A model generated the notes under the pieces. The model did not search any database. It was not told the origin of the DNA and saw only the letters and a program-made list of their open reading frames with translations. From contig NZ_SATR01000019.1 in the NCBI RefSeq assembly GCF_004551525.1, forward strand, positions 1-64,000: 64,000 nt of DNA, written 5' to 3'. This stretch comes from Vibrio ouci. Its GTDB lineage: Bacteria > Pseudomonadota > Gammaproteobacteria > Enterobacterales > Vibrionaceae. The position numbers and the translations under genes are program-made. The stretch's first letter is position 1. Each line of letters starts with the position of its first letter. Shown piece after piece: positions 38,021 to 46,495 of this stretch.

Positions 38021-40180
38021 ATGATAGAACGTGGCAAATCGCTAGAAAGCCAAGTTAACTTTGACCCTTTGATCAAAGCGATGAAGAAGTACGCTTTAAA
38101 GCTGGTAGTGGTTACCGCCATTATTACCGGCTTAAGTATCCCATTGATTCAAACAATGACGCCTAAGTATGTTTCAACCGCGACGGTACTTATCAAGGCT
38201 CAGTCAGACAACGCGTCACCTCTCGACCAGGTAGACGGTTACGACTCAACTCGCGGTCCTTATTACGAAACTCAGCTCAACCTTATGCAGTCACGTGTGG
38301 TGCTAAAAAGCGCCGTGCTGAGTATGAAGCTTGAGCAAGACGAATCCTTTAACGATGCGGTTCTAGGTAATGAAGGGATGTGGGATCTTCCTGAAGAAAC
38401 TCGTATCGCCAATGCATTGAAAACCTTATCAAAGAATCTGAAATTCACGGCTGTGCGTCAAACTCAGTTGGTGTACGTTTCTTATGAATCACCTGACGCT
38501 TACCGCGCTTCAGAAATTGCCAACGGTGTTGCTCAGGCCTTCATTACCTATACCGTTGAACAAAAAATTGCCAAAACTCGTCAAGCTCAAGAGTGGAACG
38601 AGCAACAAATGGCGACATTGAAAGATCAAGTTGCCGAGAAGAAACGCGAGATAGAACGTTTTCTCGATAAGGAAGGCCTTATCATGTTCCGAGGCATCGA
38701 TGGTATCGAGACGGAGCAGCTAGGCATTCTCACCAACAAATACGCTGATGCAAAAGAACGCCGTCTTGCAGCTCAAGCAACTTACGAACTCGTCGCTAAA
38801 TACATGCAAGGCAACATTGAAGATCTTTCAGCGGTGCCTGAAGTGTCTTCACACCCTCAATTGCAAGACTTACGTATCGCTCTGATTCAAGCCACAAGAA
38901 ACTTAGCTGACTTACAAAGAGTTTATGGCCCAAAACATAGAAAGATTTTGGAAGCTAACGCTCAGCTAGAGGCGATAAACAAACAGACGCATAAGTTATT
39001 AGAAGAACTAAAAGTCGGCTTACATAAGAAGTATCAAGCTGAACTAATTAAAGAAAACCACTACAAAAAGCTACTTGATCAAGATAAAGCTAGCTACGCG
39101 AAATTGATCGATAAAAGAGATCACTACGATAGCTTAATGACTGATCTCAACAAAACCGAAGAGCTTTACAAACAGCTATACCAACGTAGTGCTGAGCAAT
39201 CCGTTAACGCCGAATATCGTGAACCTGATGCTCTAATTTACGATCCAGCTACGGTGAGTGATCGCCCTGCTAAACCAAATAAACGCTTGATGATCGTCAT
39301 GATCGCGATGATGACATTCATAATTGGCGTGCTATTAATTATCGTCCAAGCGGCACTGAAACGAACGATTACCCATTTAGAACAATTACAAACTCGTTTA
39401 GGTTTAACACCTCTCATCGACTTACCTAACTTCGCGGGTAAAAAAGAACAGATCACAACACTAGAGCTGTGCCGACGTATTACGCAAAACCCGTACTCAA
39501 ACGAAATCGCCCATGGTCTGTCTACCGCATTGTCGTTAAAGGTACCTGATAGTAAATCAATCGGTGTCGTTGCCGCGTTTCCTCATGAAGGCGCGTCAGC
39601 GATTAGCTACATATTAGCGTCAGCTCTAAATAATAATCATCGAACGTTATTGATCGACTTAGACTATCGCAGCAAAAACAGCATGACTCGCAATGTGATG
39701 AACGCGCTGCCTAATGAGCATCAACAAGATGACAAGACCTCTGGTTTTAGTGAATTTGTCAGCCAAAATCGCGCGCTGAGCGAGGTTACAGTAAGCATTG
39801 CCAATAACCTGACCTTTATGCCGTTGGGTGAGCTCACTGAGTCCCCGCTGAGTTTCTTTGCCAACAGTCACTGCTTAGAAGCGTATCAAGGTTTGTGTAC
39901 TGAGTTCGACAAAGTGGTGGTTAACTTACCGCAGCTTAGCGAAAACAAAGATACCCAAATGTTAGTTTCAGCTTTGGATGCGATCATAGTGACGGTTAAA
40001 GCTGATAACTATACGTCTCCTGAAATCGTGCCACAGCTGAACAAAGTCACTGCACTGATTGATGGCGACGTTTATGGCGTGCTTAACATGACCAAAGAAG
40101 ACATGTTAACCAGTGAAGAAGCCAAGCGCTTTGCAGCCCATAACAGCACCGAGCTATTCGAAAGTGAGGAGCTGCTATGA
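38021..40180 (+). CDS. Wzc-like chain-length regulator with degenerate kinase-like domain
   Basis: A 719-residue inner-membrane protein. It has a Wzz domain with two membrane segments (about 30-50 and 425-445) and a long periplasmic coiled-coil region with GNVR-type sequence. A C-terminal ATPase-like domain (about 500-719) follows. In active BY-kinases the Walker A is GxxGxGKS/T; here it is AAFPHEGASA (residues 518-527), without the lysine. A Walker A'-like LLIDLDYR remains. The C-terminus (FESEELL) has no tyrosine cluster. It probably still controls polymer length and export, but tyrosine kinase activity is unlikely. Confidence 0.88.
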   Translation: MIERGKSLESQVNFDPLIKAMKKYALKLVVVTAIITGLSIPLIQTMTPKYVSTATVLIKAQSDNASPLDQVDGYDSTRGPYYETQLNLMQSRVVLKSAVLSMKLEQDESFNDAVLGNEGMWDLPEETRIANALKTLSKNLKFTAVRQTQLVYVSYESPDAYRASEIANGVAQAFITYTVEQKIAKTRQAQEWNEQQMATLKDQVAEKKREIERFLDKEGLIMFRGIDGIETEQLGILTNKYADAKERRLAAQATYELVAKYMQGNIEDLSAVPEVSSHPQLQDLRIALIQATRNLADLQRVYGPKHRKILEANAQLEAINKQTHKLLEELKVGLHKKYQAELIKENHYKKLLDQDKASYAKLIDKRDHYDSLMTDLNKTEELYKQLYQRSAEQSVNAEYREPDALIYDPATVSDRPAKPNKRLMIVMIAMMTFIIGVLLIIVQAALKRTITHLEQLQTRLGLTPLIDLPNFAGKKEQITTLELCRRITQNPYSNEIAHGLSTALSLKVPDSKSIGVVAAFPHEGASAISYILASALNNNHRTLLIDLDYRSKNSMTRNVMNALPNEHQQDDKTSGFSEFVSQNRALSEVTVSIANNLTFMPLGELTESPLSFFANSHCLEAYQGLCTEFDKVVVNLPQLSENKDTQMLVSALDAIIVTVKADNYTSPEIVPQLNKVTALIDGDVYGVLNMTKEDMLTSEEAKRFAAHNSTELFESEELL

Positions 40181-41388
40181 GTTTGCTCAAAAAGATCTCA
40201 ACCATAGCTAGCTCTTCGATGCTGTCTCAAGTGATTGGGGCAATTTCGATATGGTTGATATCCACCAGCTATGGCATGGCCGATGTTGGCTACTATGCGA
40301 TGACGTACAGCATCGCTCTTATAGGTGCCCAGGTGTGTACCTTTGCCTCCCAGTTACTTATCCCGAAACAGGCTGACGAGGCATTAGGCCAGAACATTGT
40401 CTTTTGCTTACTGTTTAGCTTGTTTCTCTCAGTGTTCGTCGCCTTAGCGACAGGCTTTTTCTTCGAACGCAGTTATGAGCAGCTTTTCTTACTGATACTT
40501 GGCCACTCTTGGATCTTAATTTCAGAGAACTTGTTACTACGTGACTCGAAAATGAAGGTGTTAGCGCTACAACGCACAACCATATCCGGGCTGGTACTTG
40601 CGCTGATCTACACCATGCATGATATGAACACCTTCTACTGGGCATGGGGAGGTGCACTACTCGCTTATGTTTCAATGTTCATCGTCTACTCTGTTCCAGC
40701 TAAATCGTTGAAATGGAGCCAGCTATCACTGTCATCAAATATTCGCTTTTTCAAAAGCAACAGTCAGCACATTACTAAAGTGGGCAGCGCAGAGATTCTC
40801 GCCATGCTCAACGGCAACCTACCCGTTATCCTGATCAATATTTGGTTTACCCCGGTTGTTGCTGGTTACTTTGCCGTTGTCAGCCGCTTTTGCTTATCTC
40901 CTGTCATCATTGTCGGCAACGCGGTTCGTAACTCCATCTTCTCAAACTGGTCGATCGATTTTCGCAACAATCGTTTTAACTACGCGGAGTTCGTAAAAGT
41001 ACGCAAATTACTGATGTCACTTGGCATCATCGCGACAGCTGGCGTATTCATCTTCTATCCAATTGTCATGAATCTTGGGTTTAACGACGAGTGGATTGCA
41101 TCAATACCGACTTCACGTTACCTACTGCCCTACTTGTTTACAGCGTTAGCGATTTGTCCGCTTACCGTGATTGAATTGGTCTACGGCTCACCGAAGTATT
41201 TTTTGCGAATTCAAATTGAACAGTTAGCTGTTGTACTTATCGCCTTCGCTCTAATGCCATATATATCTCCAGATTACGCTTACTCGGTTATCGCGTTTGC
41301 TCTTTTATCTGCGCTTCGATATGCGTTTATCTTCATCAGGGTCAACTCACGTGCTAACGAAGTGAGTCAAAGGTTGGAAGCGGTATGA
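40177..41388 (+). CDS. Wzx-like polysaccharide flippase
   Basis: A 403-residue membrane protein with about twelve hydrophobic segments, of the MATE/PST-type polysaccharide-transport group (SYGMADVGYYAMTYSIALIG near residue 27, then NLPVILINIWF and AGYFAVVSRF around 215). It is thought to flip lipid-linked repeat units across the inner membrane. Start and stop overlap both neighbours by four bases (ATGA), indicating coupled translation. Confidence 0.85.
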   Translation: MSLLKKISTIASSSMLSQVIGAISIWLISTSYGMADVGYYAMTYSIALIGAQVCTFASQLLIPKQADEALGQNIVFCLLFSLFLSVFVALATGFFFERSYEQLFLLILGHSWILISENLLLRDSKMKVLALQRTTISGLVLALIYTMHDMNTFYWAWGGALLAYVSMFIVYSVPAKSLKWSQLSLSSNIRFFKSNSQHITKVGSAEILAMLNGNLPVILINIWFTPVVAGYFAVVSRFCLSPVIIVGNAVRNSIFSNWSIDFRNNRFNYAEFVKVRKLLMSLGIIATAGVFIFYPIVMNLGFNDEWIASIPTSRYLLPYLFTALAICPLTVIELVYGSPKYFLRIQIEQLAVVLIAFALMPYISPDYAYSVIAFALLSALRYAFIFIRVNSRANEVSQRLEAV

Positions 41389-42764
41389 GAATCAACAACG
41401 GCTTATACTTACAAGCTTATGTTGTTCTCACCCTAGCGATTTGTGGCTTAGTACAATATTTATTAGGGATAGGAGCAATCTTATGGCTTCCATTCCTAGC
41501 CGCCATGGCGATGGTCATGCTGCTGTTTTTGCAAAACAACTATGAATCACCTGAGTATGATGTCCACGAAGTGTGCATTGCGGTGCTTTATATCGGTATG
41601 TGCGCTTTAGTGCTCGCCTCCACTTTTCTGCAAAGTGGCGCAAAGGTTGTCATTGTCGGCTTCAAAAATGAGCTCGCACTCTCTCTGGTGTTCTTTTGCT
41701 TACTGCTTGGGTTTATTCGAGAGTCCCAGCTCTATAGAACAGTTAAGGTCTTATACTGGGTCTTCTACGCACAGCTACCCGTGATTCTTTACCAAATCCT
41801 GATAGTGGTACCAAAACGCGTCGCCGCTCATGGTGAATTCGAAAAATGGGATTCGGTTGTCGGCACCTTTGGTGGTAACCCGATGGGCGGGGGCAACAGT
41901 GCGGCTCTCGGGCTATTTTGTTTACTGATCATGCTGTTAAAGCTCTCTGAGTTTCGCCACGGCGTGATTGGTAAGCTGAATGCTGGGCTACATATTTGTG
42001 CCGCCTTCATTTTGTGTGTCCTTGGTGAAATCAAGTTCGTTATTCTCATTTCACCCATCCTAATGATCTTTGTTTGGCTTTCTCCTAGTTATATTCATGG
42101 CGTAAGGCAAAACGATATTAAGAAAGTACTGCTGATACTGGGGTCAATGGCGCTGCTGATTTTCCTCGCGATTCTTGTCCTGGCCGCTTCATATGCCTCG
42201 GCTTTCGATTCGGATCCAAACCAAAGCGCGTTTAAGGTTTTTTTTGACTCGCTCGACTATATTTTTGATGCGCATTACATCCTACCGACCGGCGAGCTAG
42301 GACGTATGACGACCATTTTCTTCTGGCTAGAAAACAGCGATCTGTATGGCTGGCCGAGTGTGCTATTTGGCTACGGACTCAATGCAACCAACCATGGCAG
42401 TTCCGTTGCCCCTGGTTTCTTAAATACGGTGTTCAATGTCTTAATTGACTCAACCTCCCTAAGTATGATGCTGTGGGAGATGGGTATTATCGGCTCAGTG
42501 CTGTTCTTAGTGGTGATCTTGTATGTTTTGAAAATCGCCATGCCGAAAGAACGCTTATCACTCGAACAATTATCGCCTCAGGATGTTCAACTACTTTCTT
42601 GGCAACCCGCGTTTATCGCGTTTTCTGTCGCTGGGCTACTCAGTCTTCCATACAGCCAGATTTTGATGTTAGTACCCATGTTGCAGTTCCAATTTTATCT
42701 ATCTTTAGGCGCAAGCTTAGTTCTTCGAAAATCAGTGTTAAATATGGAAGAGGCAAAAGTATGA
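41385..42764 (+). CDS. Wzy-like O-antigen/exopolysaccharide polymerase
   Basis: A 459-residue membrane protein with about eleven hydrophobic segments and a large external loop near residues 285-340 that includes FWLENSDLYGWPSVLFGYG (positions 305-325). This topology is that of Wzy polymerases, whose sequences are poorly conserved. Its position between flippase and glycosyltransferase genes supports the call. An O-antigen-ligase-like protein is the alternative. ATGA overlaps occur at both ends. Confidence 0.78.
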   Translation: MRINNGLYLQAYVVLTLAICGLVQYLLGIGAILWLPFLAAMAMVMLLFLQNNYESPEYDVHEVCIAVLYIGMCALVLASTFLQSGAKVVIVGFKNELALSLVFFCLLLGFIRESQLYRTVKVLYWVFYAQLPVILYQILIVVPKRVAAHGEFEKWDSVVGTFGGNPMGGGNSAALGLFCLLIMLLKLSEFRHGVIGKLNAGLHICAAFILCVLGEIKFVILISPILMIFVWLSPSYIHGVRQNDIKKVLLILGSMALLIFLAILVLAASYASAFDSDPNQSAFKVFFDSLDYIFDAHYILPTGELGRMTTIFFWLENSDLYGWPSVLFGYGLNATNHGSSVAPGFLNTVFNVLIDSTSLSMMLWEMGIIGSVLFLVVILYVLKIAMPKERLSLEQLSPQDVQLLSWQPAFIAFSVAGLLSLPYSQILMLVPMLQFQFYLSLGASLVLRKSVLNMEEAKV

Positions 42765-43747
42765 ATACCCTACCGAGCATCACCGTCATCATTAAGACAT
42801 TTAATGAGCAAGCGGGTATTGCCGCCACAATTCAAAGTATTAAGAAGCAACTATCTGGCTATGTACACAGTGTGATTGTCGCTGACAGTTTATCAACGGA
42901 TAACACTCAGCAGATCGCCTTAGACAATGGCGCAAAAGTGGTTTCATTGATTGAAGAGCAAGACCGTTGCTGTGGCGTTGGGCACCAGCTAGGTTACTTA
43001 CATAGTGAAGGTGATTACCTGCTACTGATGGACGGCGATATGACCTTAGGCGACGGTTTTATCGATAAAGCGGTAGCATTCCTAGAGTCCAACCCTAACT
43101 ATGCTGGAGTCGCAGGTACGGTTGAAATGGATGAGGCGTCGAGCTACGAATTTAAATCACGCAAACAGCGTCTACACAAAATTTACCCGCTTGGTGATTG
43201 CAGTCACCTTGGCGGTGGTGGCATGTATCGAAAAAGTGCCATCGATGAAATCGGCTATTTAACGCACCGTACGCTTCACGCCTATGAAGAAGCAGAGTTA
43301 GGTATGCGACTAAAACATGCAGGCTATATGCTACATCGTCTTGATACGCCATTCTTTTTACACACTTCTTACGATATGCCAACGTTGCAATTACTTAAAT
43401 ATCGCTGGAAAAGCAGATACTTATTCGCTCCTGGGGAGTTATTAAAAAGTGCATTTGGTAAAGCTCATTTCAAAGATGCGTTGGCGACAGTGCGAAACGA
43501 ACTGATCTTTGCATGCTACTTACTCGGCGTTATCTCTATGGGTCTTTTTGCACCCGCGATTGTTTTTCTACTGAGTCTTGCTCCATTAGGTGCATTCTTT
43601 ACCCTTAAAGCAATCAAGAACCGTTCTGTGAAAGATGCCTGCTTAAGTGTCATTAACCTATCTGTTTTTGCTGCTGGCCTAGTTCGTGGGCTTTTCTCGC
43701 CGACCAAGAACCCAACGGTACCTCCTAAAAATCGTCTAATTGAGTGA
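42761..43747 (+). CDS. Family 2 glycosyltransferase
   Basis: A 328-residue GT2 protein. The GT-A start is SITVIIKTFNEQAG; the metal-binding DxD-like motif is MDGDMT near residue 86; and an acceptor-site motif is HAYEEAELGMR near 170. The C-terminal part has two membrane segments (about 240-290). It adds a sugar to the lipid-linked repeat unit. I start at ATG 42761 (MNTLPSIT), in ATGA overlap with the previous stop; a longer in-frame reading would overlap the polymerase gene. Confidence 0.9.
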   Translation: MNTLPSITVIIKTFNEQAGIAATIQSIKKQLSGYVHSVIVADSLSTDNTQQIALDNGAKVVSLIEEQDRCCGVGHQLGYLHSEGDYLLLMDGDMTLGDGFIDKAVAFLESNPNYAGVAGTVEMDEASSYEFKSRKQRLHKIYPLGDCSHLGGGGMYRKSAIDEIGYLTHRTLHAYEEAELGMRLKHAGYMLHRLDTPFFLHTSYDMPTLQLLKYRWKSRYLFAPGELLKSAFGKAHFKDALATVRNELIFACYLLGVISMGLFAPAIVFLLSLAPLGAFFTLKAIKNRSVKDACLSVINLSVFAAGLVRGLFSPTKNPTVPPKNRLIE

Positions 43748-43757
43748 GATTCATCAC

Positions 43758-44960
43758 ATGAAAGTACTGGTTGTTAATAAATTCTTCTTTCTCAAAGGCG
43801 GTGCTGAGACTGTCTTTTTCCAAGAACGAGAAATGCTGCAAGACATTGGTATCAGCGTTATTGATTTCTCTATGGCGCACGAGAAAAACTTCGTATCCCA
43901 ATACGAAGCGTTCTTTGTCGACAACATTGACTATCACTCAAAACCCAGCGCACTTGATGCATTGAAGACCGCGTTTCGCTTTATTCATAATAATGAGGCG
44001 TGTAAAAAGCTTGCGGCTCTTATCTCACAAGAAAAACCAGATATTGTTCATTTCCACAATATCTATCACCAGTTAACACCTTCTATCATCAAGGTGGCTA
44101 AAGCGGCCGGGTGTAAAACCGTATTAACCGCGCACGATACAAAAATCGCCTGCCCTAGCTACACCATGTACCGTGATGGCCATACGTGTGAAGACTGCTT
44201 GCAGGGTAGCGTTTTCAATGCATTTAAAAACCGCTGTTATGACGGTTCACTATTCAAAAGTGGGCTACTGACGGCGGAAGCGATTTATCAATCACTGGCG
44301 AAAAACTATCAAGCACTCGACGTGATTGTTTCCCCGAGCCAGTTTTTAGCCAATATCATCAAGCAGAAACTGCCTAATAACCGAATTGAAGTCATTGTTA
44401 ACGGCATCGATGAAAACGTCGATATGACAAACATCAACGATGAAGGGTACTTCTTATACCTGGGTCGACTGAGCAAAGAAAAAGGTGTTGAAACAATGGC
44501 AAAGGCCCACCAGCTTTGTTCGCAATCAATGCCTTTAAAAGTCGCCGGTGTCGGCCCTCTGACTGAAGAGCTCACTGAAAATTACCCGAATGTAGAACTA
44601 CTAGGTTTTCAAAGCGGTGAAGCACTACACAAATTAATTCGTGAGGCTAGCGCCATTATTGTGCCTTCTGAGTGCTATGAAAACTGCTCAATGTCGGTGC
44701 TAGAAGCGATGGCTTATGGCAAACCGATCATTGGCGCTAATATCGGCGGTATTCCAGAGCAGGTTCGAGACAATGTTGAAGGGCGGTTGTTTGAAGCAGG
44801 CAACTCAGAGTCATTGGCGCAAGTGATGGATGAGATGTCTCAATCAAGCACCGAAAGAGAGGCGCTAGGTAAATTTGCTCGTAAGCGCTTAGTTGACACC
44901 TACTCTTTAACGTCTCACCACCAAAAACTGATTTCACTTTATAAAGAATTACTGGGGTAA
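43758..44960 (+). CDS. Family 4 glycosyltransferase
   Basis: A 400-residue GT4 (GT-B fold) protein: N-terminal KFFFLKGGAETVFF, donor-site region YLGRLSKEKGVETM near 232, and the E-x7-E motif in ECYENCSMSVLEAMAYGKP near 305. The acceptor and sugar are unknown. The start ATG 43758 gives the expected GT4 N-terminus; a TTG at 43740 would add six residues. The gene ends on the first base of the next gene's start. Confidence 0.9.
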   Translation: MKVLVVNKFFFLKGGAETVFFQEREMLQDIGISVIDFSMAHEKNFVSQYEAFFVDNIDYHSKPSALDALKTAFRFIHNNEACKKLAALISQEKPDIVHFHNIYHQLTPSIIKVAKAAGCKTVLTAHDTKIACPSYTMYRDGHTCEDCLQGSVFNAFKNRCYDGSLFKSGLLTAEAIYQSLAKNYQALDVIVSPSQFLANIIKQKLPNNRIEVIVNGIDENVDMTNINDEGYFLYLGRLSKEKGVETMAKAHQLCSQSMPLKVAGVGPLTEELTENYPNVELLGFQSGEALHKLIREASAIIVPSECYENCSMSVLEAMAYGKPIIGANIGGIPEQVRDNVEGRLFEAGNSESLAQVMDEMSQSSTEREALGKFARKRLVDTYSLTSHHQKLISLYKELLG

Positions 44961-46066
44961 TGAACATGAAAGTAACCGTTATTGGCACACGAGGTATCCC
45001 AGACGTATTAGGTGGCGTAGAGACTCATTGTCAGCACTTATACCCATTGATTGTTGAACAGGGTGTTGATGTTTGTGTCACTGCTCGCTCGCCATATGTT
45101 GATTACAAGAAGTCTGAGTACAAAGGTGTGGCTACACGCTCTATTTGGGCACCAAAAAAGAAATCACTTGAAGCAATCATCCATTCTACCCTAGCTTCTT
45201 TTTCGACTCTATTTGATGGCTCTGACATTGTCCATGTCCACGCGATTGGCCCTGGTTTGGTCGCGCCACTGCTGCGCCTACTGGGTAAAAAAGTGGTCTT
45301 TACTCATCATGGGCCAGACTATGAGCGTGAAAAATGGGGCAAGCTCGCTAAAACAATCCTCAAGCTAGGTGAGCGTTTCGCGGTTCGCTGGTCTAATGAA
45401 GTAATTGTTATCTCTGAAGTGATCAACGATTTGATTAAGGAAAAGTATCAGCGTTACGATGCTAACCTTATCTACAACGGCGTGCTGCCTGCCAATAAAT
45501 ATGATGACTCCACTATCACTCAAACTTTATCTCAACATGGGTTAACCGCAGGTAACTACATCGTCGGTGTCGGCCGCTTTGTTGAGGAGAAAGGCTTTCA
45601 CGATCTGATTGAAGCATACAAAGCGAGTGATGTAGAGATGCCACTAGTTTTGGTTGGCGATACCGACCACGAAACGCCATACAGCGCAAAGTTGAAAAAG
45701 CTTGCTAAAGAGACGCCAAACGTCATTTTGACCGGTTTTGTTAAAGGGGATGAGCTGCAGATTTTATTCTCTCAAACCAGTTTATTTGTTATGCCTTCTT
45801 ACCATGAAGGATTACCCATTGCGCTACTTGAGGCCCTTTCCTACAGCCTGCCTGTCGTAGTTAGTGACATTGCTCCAAACAAGGAGGTGCAACTGAATGA
45901 CAACTGTTATTTCCCGGTCAAAAGTGTTGCCGCTATTACTAAAGCTATCAATAAGCGTTGTAGACTGGATTCGCAAGATTACAGCGAATATTTAGCGAAG
46001 TACGATTGGCATAAAATTGCGTCGCAAACCGTCGACACCTATAATCGAATACTTCGTACCAAATAA
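44960..46066 (+). CDS. Family 4 glycosyltransferase (DUF1972-type start)
   Basis: A 368-residue GT4 protein. It begins KVTVIGTRGIPDVLGGVETH, a start typical of WcaL/RfaG-like and DUF1972 glycosyltransferases. The donor region is VGRFVEEKGFHDLI near 197 and the E-x7-E motif is in SYHEGLPIALLEAL near 282. It adds a sugar to the growing repeat unit. ATG 44960 overlaps the previous stop; ATG 44966, two codons later, is equally possible. Confidence 0.9.
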   Translation: MNMKVTVIGTRGIPDVLGGVETHCQHLYPLIVEQGVDVCVTARSPYVDYKKSEYKGVATRSIWAPKKKSLEAIIHSTLASFSTLFDGSDIVHVHAIGPGLVAPLLRLLGKKVVFTHHGPDYEREKWGKLAKTILKLGERFAVRWSNEVIVISEVINDLIKEKYQRYDANLIYNGVLPANKYDDSTITQTLSQHGLTAGNYIVGVGRFVEEKGFHDLIEAYKASDVEMPLVLVGDTDHETPYSAKLKKLAKETPNVILTGFVKGDELQILFSQTSLFVMPSYHEGLPIALLEALSYSLPVVVSDIAPNKEVQLNDNCYFPVKSVAAITKAINKRCRLDSQDYSEYLAKYDWHKIASQTVDTYNRILRTK

Positions 46067-46084
46067 TAGAAGTCCTCAGTAAAG

Positions 46085-46483
46085 ATGTCTAAGCAGGAAA
46101 AACAAAGTAGAGCAGTACAGCAGTTTTATACGTTGCTCGATAAAGATACCCAAGATAACCTTACTCAAGAGCAGAAAGAAGCGATTGAGCAAGCGTTAAA
46201 TACGGTCAGCCTTGTCAACAGGCAGCCTGTTGATATTCGTAAGAGCTTTCCGTTTTTTGGTAAACGTTACTTCTTTGTGTTCCTTGCTGGTAAAGACCGA
46301 CGTCGCCTACCTAGAGACAAGTTCTCTCTCTCAGAGTACTTGGTGCTTGTTATGGTAGTGCTACTCATATTGTCCATGGCTTCGCTTTCTGTTCTTGCAC
46401 TCTATTTATTAAAGTCCGCCGTCGGAATCGACATATTCCAAGATTTCTCCTTCGGCATATGGGACTGGTTTAAAAGTTTGTAG
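46085..46483 (+). CDS. One-TM protein of the polysaccharide locus, unknown function
   Basis: A 132-residue protein. Residues 1-80 are soluble and charged, with a helical stretch DKDTQDNLTQEQKEAIEQAL, then an aromatic-basic patch (FPFFGKRYFFVFLAGKDRRR). One membrane segment lies at about 88-110, and the short tail is WDWFKSL. This is the layout of an inner-membrane accessory or anchor protein with a cytoplasmic N-terminus. I do not recognise the family. It sits between the last glycosyltransferase and the DUF4832 gene, 12 bases from the latter, so a role in the same polysaccharide system is inferred. Confidence 0.75.
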   Translation: MSKQEKQSRAVQQFYTLLDKDTQDNLTQEQKEAIEQALNTVSLVNRQPVDIRKSFPFFGKRYFFVFLAGKDRRRLPRDKFSLSEYLVLVMVVLLILSMASLSVLALYLLKSAVGIDIFQDFSFGIWDWFKSL

Positions 46484-46495
46484 GTAAAGAAATTT

